From NCBI GenBank assembly GCA_015227615.1, contig JAALGZ010000005.1:124001-188000 (forward strand): DNA of 64,000 bases, given 5' to 3'. Below, one piece after another: positions 55,301-64,000 of the stretch (its first letter is position 1; every line of letters begins with the position of its first letter). Position numbers and translations under genes: made by a program. The notes beneath the pieces are model-generated. The model saw only the letters and a list, made by a program, of their open reading frames with translations, did not search any database and had not been told where the DNA came from. The DNA is from Labyrinthula sp. Ha. Its lineage: Eukaryota; Sar; Bigyra; Labyrinthulida; Labyrinthulaceae.

Positions 55301-57143
55301 GAGTTTCTTGAAATGTCTTCACAAGTAGTATAAAACATCATGGGACTCTTAAACGCAATCTCTAGATCTGATGAAGAAAGGAACTTGGCATGGTTGTTCT
55401 TACTTTTGTTTTAGGGAAGATCTTCAAGTAATTCATGAAATATGACATTTAGAAAAAATTTTGAAATTGTAACTGAAACTCGTTATCAAAGGTGTTTCTG
55501 GCGCACTCCCTTTTGTATTGTAATTAGAGGCATGGGCCTAGAGATAAATTAGCGGATTTCCCAAAGAGTTACGATGCACCGTATGTCTTACTTCACAACA
55601 CTAGCACTTATATCGCCGTTATTATTCCAAGACATTCTAGAAATTGCCTTGCAAGCTCTCTTGTGGTGTTCATGTAATTGACACAGATAAGAAAATTTCT
55701 TTTATGAGAGTACTCATCAGCAGATTTTCTGTATAGTTCGGACCAGCAGAATTGGAACGTATTTATTTATTCATTAGGAAAAATACAGTGAAACTTAGTT
55801 TCTTATGCTCACAATAGATAGTTGAAATAAAAGGTTTTTGGTCTTAGTCTCAGTTTATCCTATTGCAGATATGTTGCGCGGGGATCCCGTTGAATGTTCA
55901 CACTAGTAAGCCAGAGCTGTCATGACGATGATAATTAGATTTCCATACTTGCCCACGTTGTTTAGAAAGGATAATTATCACTGGATAACTTAGTGATAAT
56001 CGAGTATTTCACTAGAACTTGGGTAAACTCTTAAACTAGGTTTGCTAATGAAACCATTGTTCTCAAATCAAGCTCCGAAAGGACTACAGACATATTTGCT
56101 GATAGTAACAATTTTCAGATTTAACTTGTATTTTCCCATAGTTCCTGATATTATGCTCAGTTAATTTGCTTAAAACAGTATAAGACATTTGTGGCACTGC
56201 TGCACCATAAACACAGAATTGAAAGATATAATACCTAGTGTACATTTTTCTGTCCCGGGAATTTTGAAATGTAGCATAAAGTGAATAATGCGTAGGTTTC
56301 GCGCTTTTGTAGTCACAAAGCAATAGTGACACTCTCGCAGCAACATAGTTTGCTCTTGAGCCAGTTGAACTCGCGAATTTATGTTTATGACCAAACTTTG
56401 TTTTTATTGTTTATATTGAGCACTTCCTCTGCATTTTCGTTTTTATCAAGAAAAATGTAAAGTTCATCGTGGTAAACCGTGCGCTCCAGGTAGGGTACAT
56501 ATTACTATTTTACTGCTGCTTTCGTCGTGTGATGAACTCGCCTAGTTGACTTGATCCTTTAGAACCTCTTTCACCATTGCCAGGAATATAAGCCGTCACA
56601 TTTTATTATGGTGTCTTGCACTCAATTAACTAAATAAAAACAAAGTTACCTCTAAGAAATTTTTTAATGAAACAAGTAAGGAAAAACTCAGTTTCCGATC
56701 GGGTTGCAAAATTTTCTGTCAATCAGATCAAAAGCTGGCTTCAACAAGCTTGTAAATCAATAATCGGTTAAATTAGAAAGAAAGAACAGAAAACGCAGCC
56801 TTGGCTCTGGAATTACTTTATCAAGTCTGAATTTAAATAGAGAGTAATTTCTATGCAACAACATTGTTAGCACACTGCCATCTTAAGGAATCGCTGAATC
56901 CTGAAACAGAAAGCCTTATAAGCCGCCTGTTATCCCCCCAATTAAACTCATTAATATACCCAAACCTATACGCATCAACAAGGAATAATGTGAAAGTAGC
57001 GCTAAATCCAACACCATCACGACAAGACAAAAAACTGATGCATGTATTTGAACTCTGCCCAGGTCTATTTTGATCCATATATGCACAGAAGAAAACTCCT
57101 ATATTCACTAAAACATCGCATCGAAGAACTAAGAATCTTCAAA
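52314..57143. other. 4.8-kb gene-free stretch
   Basis: No recognised gene. The longest minus-strand frames (55,102-55,341, about 105 codons if read from its upstream stop; 56,084-56,394; 56,851-57,108) match nothing I know. The last lies just beyond the 3' end of the hAT-derived gene, but that protein already ends with a complete hATC-like domain. Confidence 0.45.
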
Positions 57144-59156
57144 CTACCTCAACTCATTTGTCCATGTCTTTAAATGCAAGCGTAGAAAGGAAGTGGAATC
57201 AATGCTATCACTGAAGGAAGTGACATTTTCTGACGGAATAAGTTCGTCTTTGATCGTAAAAGTGCTTATCGGTACACTATAGACTAGTTTTGCAACCTTT
57301 GCTAAAGCCAGAAACTTTCCCTCTGTGTGTTTCCAGAAGTCGAGAACCGATCCTGATGAAACTGAGCCAGCATCTAAATAGTTTTTGACAGTATCAGCAA
57401 GGCTTGTTTGAATCACCGGCTCTTTTACCTCTTGTATCTCTTTAGGGTACTTCCCAGTATTCATAAAATGAACAAGAGGGTTGAGCACCAACTTTGGAAG
57501 ATTAAGGTGAGAGACAGCATCCGCTGTATCACTTACCTGTGAAACAAACTTTTTCAGGAGTTCAAGAGCTCCTTGGTGATCAGACATTTCATCTTCCTTA
57601 TTAGCCGCTATTCTCTTATCAAGAAGTTTCGCAACATGTAAAACTGGGTTCTCTACTTCTTCGTTCGATATTTGCTGAAGGTTGGTTAATAATTTTTCAA
57701 CAGCCTCTTGACTTGCTCTAACGTTATTCATGGAAATTAGGTTCCAATCTGTTGTACTATCTTCTACTTCCCTTGAGAAAAGAGTTTGAATAGCACCCAC
57801 AGAGCTAAGAAGAAAATTCAGAAGACCTTCACGGACGCTTAGTACCTGATCACTGTTGCACATATCTCTTAACTGTTCAAGCTCACCAACAAGCTTTAAT
57901 AGAAACTCAATAACGAAAAAATCCTGCACATGGAAAACTGTGCTTGGTGACTCTCTATTAACTTCAACCTCAGTGCCTTGTGCACGCAATATTTTACCTT
58001 TAGCTGAGATCAGGGATTCAAAGGTAGCACTCCACTTTTTCATGGTACGGTGATTCATTCCAGCTATTTTAATTTCTCGGAAAACTTCTTCTTGCATTTC
58101 TGGGGAAAAAGATACCTTATCAAACTGAGAAGAGGCAACGCAATCTACAAAATGCGCTATCTTATGGAGATAATCTTTGAACGGGTTCATAATATCATAA
58201 ATACCGTTTTGGACGATTTCATTAATACAAGCGAAGTAACTGTCAGTATCAATATTAGAAACTTGCTTGCTATCGGCTTTAGCAAGGTTTTCCAAGTATG
58301 AGGTTGTATTGGTTCTTAATGCCTGCACTATAGTTCTCATATCCTGTGAAGAAGTTGAGGTGATTCCAAAAATATGTCCTATCAAGTTGTATTCTTTTAA
58401 AAGACCAAACAGTTTAGTGGAAAACTCCAGCGCAGACCAGTTCTTTTCTCTCTTTTCTACATGTAATAAATAATTCTTCTTCCTGTATGACTTGTTTATC
58501 AGTTGCACCCTCACCAAAATGTACGTATTCTTAGGGCTACCACTAAAATCATCCAAGCTTAAACTGACTTTTTCTTCCTTCACGTGCTTAAATAGTATTT
58601 CCTTTAGCTTATTCCTTTTAATTTCATACATATTCCTAATTATATTCTCTGCTGTCTCTGCTGGAATACCTTTGAAGCCTGAACTAAAGACAGCTACAAA
58701 TTCTATAAATGGCTTTGTACTTGCATGAGATATAGGCAAATCGCTTTTAATAAGGTATTTCATTGCTACCGAAACAACATGTTCTGAACTGACCTGACTT
58801 CTTTGTTTAGCCTGGGGGATAATCCATTTCTCAAGTTTCTGTCTCTTTGGGGATTGAACAAAAGGCACGTTAGAGTTCTTGTAAAGCTTTTGTAAGATTT
58901 CAAAGCAATGTGTGCTATCTCGTTTTATATGTTGATTTCTTCTACTTGTCTGGGAATCACCAGATTCTTTTACTAGCCTTCCACATGCTTTGCATTTATA
59001 CGATCGAGGTGTAAGTTCGTCTGCTTCAAAGTATTCGTGCACAACACTTCTTAGCTTTCTTCCTGTAGCAGATTTGTTACGTTTTGGAGTCGTAGATTTT
59101 TTTATCCCTTCTACTTGAGGAAAAAGTTTAGATATTATAGAATTATTTGTTGTCAT
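57144..59156 (-). CDS. hAT-transposase-derived protein with BED-type zinc finger
   Basis: A 670-residue intact frame. It begins with a BED-like finger (Cys55, Cys58, His76, His83 or Cys84). A conserved first acidic block follows (SLSLDDFSG, Asp202-203, at the place of hAT TTDGWT). GHIFGITSTSSQDM (260-273) lies at the place of GitTDNA.NM, and FACINEIVQNG (308-318) at the place of CaAHilNLiVQ.G. The C-terminus (VLDFWKHTEGKFLALAKVAKLVYSVPIST onward, about 600-670) is a hATC dimerisation domain. hAT proteins cut and paste DNA flanked by short inverted repeats. Here the second catalytic Asp reads Ser, and the CxxH pair is not kept. I therefore favour a host-adopted DNA-binding protein over a working transposase. 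No inverted repeats or 8-bp target duplication were found nearby. No introns were seen. Confidence 0.75.
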   Translation of the reverse strand: MTTNNSIISKLFPQVEGIKKSTTPKRNKSATGRKLRSVVHEYFEADELTPRSYKCKACGRLVKESGDSQTSRRNQHIKRDSTHCFEILQKLYKNSNVPFVQSPKRQKLEKWIIPQAKQRSQVSSEHVVSVAMKYLIKSDLPISHASTKPFIEFVAVFSSGFKGIPAETAENIIRNMYEIKRNKLKEILFKHVKEEKVSLSLDDFSGSPKNTYILVRVQLINKSYRKKNYLLHVEKREKNWSALEFSTKLFGLLKEYNLIGHIFGITSTSSQDMRTIVQALRTNTTSYLENLAKADSKQVSNIDTDSYFACINEIVQNGIYDIMNPFKDYLHKIAHFVDCVASSQFDKVSFSPEMQEEVFREIKIAGMNHRTMKKWSATFESLISAKGKILRAQGTEVEVNRESPSTVFHVQDFFVIEFLLKLVGELEQLRDMCNSDQVLSVREGLLNFLLSSVGAIQTLFSREVEDSTTDWNLISMNNVRASQEAVEKLLTNLQQISNEEVENPVLHVAKLLDKRIAANKEDEMSDHQGALELLKKFVSQVSDTADAVSHLNLPKLVLNPLVHFMNTGKYPKEIQEVKEPVIQTSLADTVKNYLDAGSVSSGSVLDFWKHTEGKFLALAKVAKLVYSVPISTFTIKDELIPSENVTSFSDSIDSTSFLRLHLKTWTNELR

Positions 59157-62035
59157 TTTGCTTCAGAATTTAGAATCAATCAAGTAAACCTCTGAATGAA
59201 TCGTTATTTTTATTGAAGATGGAGTTTTTCCTGATCCGGCTCAACGTTGACTCGATAAATATTGAATAGCAGATTACTGCAGGTACACAAAATATTTTGG
59301 CAAAACAACCGGATAGGTTGCGAAAGTTACCAGCTGACGTAGAGCTAGCCAAGTCTAAGCTACTTAACTTGCCTATACTTGGTGCAAATTAAATTCACTG
59401 AAGGTTGGATTCTGTCTTTCATGTTACTATATGTAATGAACCTAAGATTATGATTCTTTTGAATGTATTTTATAGGGCTACTAAGCTCTTTAGATCTATT
59501 GGATGAATAAAATTTAACCCCATAGGTCAGAATTTTTCTTTTGACTGGAGTCCGAAAGCTTCTTTAGCAGATCTAACGCAGGAATGAGTTGTGCGGTTGT
59601 TATCTACGACCATTTTGTTTTCCTTTAGGTTTTGCTTCTTTTGTGAGTAGTTTTCAAGGGGTTAAATGTCTTTTGCCTGTTTTTGATCGGTAATCTGGCT
59701 TACTTGAAATTCGCCTTTATCTTTTGCTTCATAGTTATCGTTCTATTGCTTAAAAATTTATATGGTCAAGCATCTTTCGTTTAGGGATATTCTCCTGGTG
59801 CGTAAACCACCATTCTAATTATCGACAAAGTGTGATCATGTTTCAAGCATTAACTTGCATATAACAACGAAGCAAGTTATACAACAAATAGATTACACAG
59901 GATGATATATTCTCAACATCGTTAAGTATCTCAGAAGTTAATTTAGTCGAGTTAAGGTAATCATGACAAAATAGCTAACCTTATTATTTGTGTCCGGGCC
60001 TTTGGGTGAAAAATATTCTTCACTGTTCACTATAGCAGGCACAGTTTAAATTTTAACTAACATGAGCATCTTTCCGAACTCAAAGTGTACAGAAGATATC
60101 AATTTCTTTAAGTAATTTTAGTTAATAGCTCATTTGCCCCGAGATTATGAAACAATTATGTTATTTAACTTGACATAAAGTACTAGAATATATTTCTTTT
60201 ATGGATGATACTCGGGGTTTATTCTCGATATTAATTTACAACGCTGGCATTTATGTAGTCGCTATGTTGCTCTATCTTAGTCTGAGTCAGAAGAAATAGT
60301 AAAATGGATCCTATGTAATCCGAGATATATAGTTACCATTATTGGTTCCTTTGCACTCTAAATCACTATTCAAACTATTCGAAATTTTCAAAAACCTCTT
60401 CTTTTAGATGGGATACTAGAATAAGGTTGAATGCTCTCATGTAAACTTTTAAAGTTAACTGAAAAGATCCTGATAGCGGCTGCTAGTTTAATGCTCGCAA
60501 ACATCATTTAATTCTGGCGCCAAGAAGTATTCATCTTTGAATCAAGTTGAATATCTATAAACAACCTCTAGTGCAGATGTTTTCTTTTATTGTAGTAAGC
60601 CAGTCATAGCTCCTGTTAGCTACAAATATCCTATACTATGGTTTTACATAGTCAAGTATTCTAATGAACAAATGAAGCAGCTTAATAGATGTTTTCAATA
60701 AGCAGAACTTTCACGCAGTGTCGTTTCTTACGAGTAAGGACACTAGTGTTGCCTATTGTACAGGATTTTCCCTTGCAGCTGCCCTAAAACAGGTAACATT
60801 ATTTTCAGCAACTAAATTTGTAACACAATTTAGCATTTGTAACTTCGATACGTATGCAGTTGGGTTTAGACATACATTCATTAAAATCAACGGTTTCAAC
60901 TTAACATGAGGGCTGAGGCTAACTAATGACTCCATGACCATGTTTCAATAGATGGTAGTCAGTTGTGCAGGAACCTCTCAGGTTTCAAAGCATGTACCTT
61001 CATATGTTATGAATAAATTTATGAAAAGCTGGGGTAATGAGGTATGTTTAATATTTTAAAACCTCAAAACAGTATTTACGGGGTGGACTCAAGATGGCGA
61101 GTGTTGATGGGCCCTTAAAGCGACAGCCTTGTGTCTACAGTTCAAACTAAGAGAAGGAAAAGAAGTCTAAGAGCCAATATTGCTGAAGCATGGGGAAAAA
61201 TGATTTAAGTTCCATATCTTGAAGAGGAATGTTATAGCGGGAGTAAATGCATTAGTTAATTTCTGTTAACGCTGTTTCTCGAGGTCTAAGTAGGTGGTAT
61301 GGCTCCTCTATCGTTGCCTTTGTGGTTGTGTAAATTTAATATCTACATAATGATAAATAAGTAATTAGTTTATGTACCATCAAATCTATACGGGTAGTTT
61401 TCCTGTAGTTTATACTTTGCGTAATTATATTTCAAGTGATAGTGACAATATGAAAGCACACAACGTACTGCACCCAGAAGAACCGTCGAGAAAAAACAGC
61501 TGAATAGAACCATGGAAAAGCGTCAGAGAACAGTACCATGATGATAATCACTAGAAACAGTACTGGAAACTCACTCTTGTAGGGTTTAATTGGATTTTGA
61601 CTCAAAATCTCAGCTGGAATGTCAGGTTTTTCAGCCACTGAGCTAGAGCTAATTGCTTCCTTTAACCTTTGAATTATTTAAGAAAATGATCAAAGTAACT
61701 CCATAGAAAAATATACAATAATGAGTCGGCTTTGGTTAACTTCATTTGATTATAATCTGTATTTTTAAGGAAAGGCAGTTATAGGAAGACTCAATTTGAG
61801 CCTGATTACAGCTCTGCTAGGCTTCATCATCTTCAAGTAAACTGGAAAGTTCTCTAAGGTAGCAGTATCATTGTTGCAGAAGCATGAGCTCAATAAAATA
61901 ATCTATCATCATATATTTTTTGGATATCTAAGTTTTTTCATTGTCCCTATAAACATATTAAAGGTAATCAAACCTAGTAACTTTCCTTGTGATAGTTTGA
62001 GCTTGTAGTATTAGCTAGAAATGTGGTTAGAAGAG
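59157..62035. other. gene-free stretch right of the hAT-derived gene
   Basis: No recognised gene. A minus-strand frame at about 61,432-61,660 encodes a short protein with two hydrophobic segments but has no ATG; it might be an exon of an unseen gene. Confidence 0.4.
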
Positions 62036-62055
62036 CACAGTGTTGTATTACCACA
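62036..62055 (+). promoter_or_regulatory. shared upstream motif, second CRAL-TRIO gene copy
   Basis: Reads CACAGTGTTGTATTACCACA, starting 85 nt before the ATG. It is one base off the CAAT part (CAGT) and keeps ATTAC. Confidence 0.4.
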
Positions 62056-62120
62056 TAAAATGTAAACAAGGCTAATTCTAGAGAAAAGAAAAAACAAGTC
62101 GCAGAACAAGTTTTGTTAAG

Positions 62121-63524
62121 ATGCCCGATCAACTGGCTGTCAAGAACAACAAACCTGTATTTAATGAAACATCAAACACATCTAAAACCTCAATATCAGA
62201 TAATTCATCACAGAAAAATGACGTTACTACGGAAACACAAGGTTGGGAAGTTGAAGAAGATGCGGAAGCCTTGAAGCTTATAGGGTCATCTGAGCTGGAA
62301 AAGGCCGATGAAAATGACGAAGAAGAATTAGAAGCTATAAGAAAGCTTCTCACAGCTGAGAAAACGGGTGATGCTTTTAATTTACTAGACGCCCAAGGAA
62401 ACTTCCTCCGCTCTAGTTTTACTGCAGGAATGGCAATAAATGAGAGTGTTAAAGTGGATCCAGAGGAAATACAGAAAATTAAACAGCAATTGAAAAATTT
62501 TCAGACCGTCACTGGGGCTGAAATGTTTGATGAAGATACTTTCATGTACCCAACTGAATGCAAGGATAGTTCGAACGAGATGACTTCAGGAGCCAAGAGT
62601 AAAGTGGACAAAGAGTTTTCAACAATCATAAAAATTCCACTAGAAAATGATGAACAGGAAATAGAAATTGATGTTGCTAAATCCTTCATTCCGTTTTCTT
62701 ACATACCGAAGATTTTTGGTTCCTTTGAAGAAAATCAGATTTTAAATTTGTTTTTGGCGCAGATTGAACCTGAGTTTTATTCGAAAATAAATAAGCTAGA
62801 TAAATCTTTTCGAGGCGAGTTCAATTTTTACTGTCTCTTATGTTTACGATGTAAACAATATTGCATTACCAAAGCTCTAGCGCTATTAAGTAGGTATGTT
62901 TTATGGAGAAAGAGAGAGGCTTTTTTCCTTCGACTGGAAAAGGAAAATCGAAATGAGCTCAAATGTTTCCAACGGCAGGTCGAACTCTTGGAAACTAGTT
63001 GTATATATTATGTTGAAGAGGCGTATTCTAAAGTCAACGAGGGAATAGTAGTAATTCGGATGAAACAGCTATACGATTTTGAAAAAAACAACGCTAAATC
63101 TACTCCTGAGGAATTGGTCCTCCTTCTTAATAATGTGTTGATCGCCGCCTTGAAGAGCAACGAGACTATTCAGCAACATGGGTTTTTGGTTATTTTTGAT
63201 TTTAATGGTATAAACTCACAAAGGATAGATATGGGAGTGTTTGATCTCGTAGTAAAGTGTATGTCAATGACGTTTCCTGTGAAGTTAGAGAGAATAATCG
63301 TATACCACCCACCTCTGTATTTTCGCACAGTCAAGAAGTGGTATAACTTGTTTCTAAAAGATCGCCAGAAGGCGAAAATGATCTCTGTCTACAAGCACAA
63401 AACAACTCCTGAGTGCAGAGACCTCTTCCACTACGTGACCCAAGATCAGCTGCCTAGCTTCTATTGTGGTGCAAGACATGTAAGCATAGATAGATATAGA
63501 GAATTTGTTCTTTCCGATTTATAA
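62121..63524 (+). CDS. CRAL-TRIO (Sec14-like) protein with acidic N-terminal extension
   Basis: A 467-residue protein. Residues 1-190 are acidic and probably disordered. About 205-280 look like the helical CRAL-TRIO N-lobe, including KLDKSFRGEFNFYCLLCLRCKQYCITKALALLSRYVLWR (the ..fLrarkfd..kA..ll.....wR pattern). About 295-460 fit the lipid-binding lobe, with GIVVIRMKQLYDFE (Gr.v...r...yd), VIFDFNGIN (conserved D-x-x-G-i), MTFPVKLERIIVYHPPLYFRTVKKWYNLFLKDRQKAKM (yPeRl..i.i.n.P..f...w....f.....rekI) and a final LPSFYCG (LP.e.GG). It therefore binds a hydrophobic ligand, perhaps a tocopherol, retinal or phosphoinositide type, but the ligand cannot be read from sequence. It differs clearly from the Sec14-like gene at 30 kb. 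Its 3' end converges on the phosphodiesterase gene, 121 bp away. Confidence 0.82.
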   Translation: MPDQLAVKNNKPVFNETSNTSKTSISDNSSQKNDVTTETQGWEVEEDAEALKLIGSSELEKADENDEEELEAIRKLLTAEKTGDAFNLLDAQGNFLRSSFTAGMAINESVKVDPEEIQKIKQQLKNFQTVTGAEMFDEDTFMYPTECKDSSNEMTSGAKSKVDKEFSTIIKIPLENDEQEIEIDVAKSFIPFSYIPKIFGSFEENQILNLFLAQIEPEFYSKINKLDKSFRGEFNFYCLLCLRCKQYCITKALALLSRYVLWRKREAFFLRLEKENRNELKCFQRQVELLETSCIYYVEEAYSKVNEGIVVIRMKQLYDFEKNNAKSTPEELVLLLNNVLIAALKSNETIQQHGFLVIFDFNGINSQRIDMGVFDLVVKCMSMTFPVKLERIIVYHPPLYFRTVKKWYNLFLKDRQKAKMISVYKHKTTPECRDLFHYVTQDQLPSFYCGARHVSIDRYREFVLSDL

Positions 63525-63645
63525 TTAAGGTGTTCTATGGATAAACATATATTCAAATACTAAACCTGTAGCAACATGGACAAACAGAATGGTAAATATT
63601 AACAACAACATCGGCTAGGATATTTAAGCTGAAGAACTGACTTCA

Positions 63646-64000
63646 TCAAGAGCTGTCCCCTATTGTCCTGTAATAGGATAAATTATTTTCTAGTTTTGTG
63701 ATTAAAGGCTTCGCTGCAGGTAAATAGCGCTCAACCTCTTTCCAGAGAGGTAAGACAACATGAGAGAGAAAGCCAGCTTGAGACCTGTATCTGTCACTGA
63801 CATTGGAGCTGGTATCGACACCTTGCTCCTTCATCAGTCTTTCTTCCCACTCTGTTGCTATTTCAAGGTTCATAGTTTGACCGCTAAGATCACAAGCATG
63901 CATCAGACAACCAAGAAATGTAGAAAACTTTTTAGGTATTGAGTTAGCTGCAACTTCAGCCAATGCTTCTTTAGAATAGCTGCGTAGGAACTCGATCTGA
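63646..64000 (-). CDS. 3',5'-cyclic nucleotide phosphodiesterase, C-terminal part (runs off the window)
   Basis: The last 117 residues of a class I (PDEase_I) phosphodiesterase. The frame is open to the right edge, so the gene starts outside. MHACDLSGQT carries the metal-binding Asp (cf. HaaDiSNPtkpw). NLEIATEWEERLMKEQG follows the pattern k....W...v..EFf.QGd. SDRYRSQAGFLSHVVLPLWKEV matches iaksQvgFidfiv.Plwe.l, including the invariant Gln that orients the purine ring. These enzymes hydrolyse cAMP or cGMP. Which of the two, and any regulatory N-terminal domain, cannot be told from this fragment. Confidence 0.88.
   Translation of the reverse strand, partial: QIEFLRSYSKEALAEVAANSIPKKFSTFLGCLMHACDLSGQTMNLEIATEWEERLMKEQGVDTSSNVSDRYRSQAGFLSHVVLPLWKEVERYLPAAKPLITKLENNLSYYRTIGDSS

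Noticed and set aside
55102-55341. Minus-strand frame, about 105 codons from its upstream stop
   Set aside because: Composition looks somewhat protein-like, but no domain or homology is recognised and there is no shared promoter motif upstream.
56851-57108. Minus-strand frame just beyond the hAT-derived gene, as a possible extra exon
   Set aside because: The upstream protein already ends with a complete hATC-like domain, and no convincing splice sites join the two.
61432-61660. Minus-strand frame encoding a short protein with two hydrophobic segments
   Set aside because: It opens with GTG, has no upstream in-frame ATG before a stop, and matches no family I recognise. It could be an exon, but I cannot support a gene.
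1-64000. CRISPR arrays, bacterial operons, phage-type systems
   Set aside because: The gene set, introns and tRNA are nuclear eukaryotic; no regularly spaced short repeats were seen.

Overview
This is a stretch of AT-rich nuclear DNA from a eukaryote. The evidence is a nuclear-type tRNA-Ile(AAT), spliceosomal introns, and genes for ribosome assembly (MRD1-like), Golgi tethering (COG1-like), an actin-related protein, a PDEase-type phosphodiesterase and two Sec14-like proteins. A gamma-tocopherol-methyltransferase-like gene points to an alga or other plastid lineage. A canonical Zn2Cys6 transcription factor, common in fungi and as far as I recall also found in red algae, makes a red alga my best but unproven guess. 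Most genes are single uninterrupted reading frames; the only clear introns, in OLA1, are just 29 and 30 nt long.

Layout. 0-3 kb: nothing recognisable. 3-6.1 kb: TMT-like gene (minus) and Maf-like pyrophosphatase (plus) share a 152-bp divergent promoter, followed by a convergent Zn2Cys6/PAS factor (minus). 6.1-12.6 kb: empty. 12.6-15.9 kb: MRD1-like (plus) and OLA1 (minus), tail to tail 16 bp apart. 19.1-20.4 kb: a protein kinase. 20.5-29.9 kb: a decayed bacterial/organellar-type EF-Tu gene, split by a young Ty3/gypsy-type LTR element (21,790-29,815). The element's 3' reading frame encodes an MT-A70-family adenine-methyltransferase-like protein with a Myb-like N-terminal region. 30.1-31.1 kb: Sec14-like protein. 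31-40 kb: gene-free, with a decayed MULE transposase near 33.6-35.7 kb. 40.6-43.6 kb: divergent actin-related protein and COG1-like gene, whose stop codons overlap, then tRNA-Ile abutting the COG1 start. 43.6-49.5 kb: gene-free, with faint remains of an old retroelement. 49.6-52.3 kb: PGM2-type phosphohexomutase and a TLC-domain membrane protein, convergent. 57.1-59.2 kb: a hAT-transposase-derived gene that seems to have lost catalytic residues. 62.1-64 kb: a second CRAL-TRIO protein, and the 3' end of a cyclic-nucleotide phosphodiesterase that runs off the window.

Two observations stand out. One is the MT-A70-like methyltransferase frame carried by the LTR element. The other is an upstream sequence of the form CAAT-N4-(C/G)(A/T)TTAC, with one mismatch allowed, found by eye 31-120 nt before the start codons of seven unrelated genes on both strands; it looks like a lineage-specific core-promoter element. 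There is no operon-like organisation. Neighbouring genes are mostly convergent, with very short 3' intervals.
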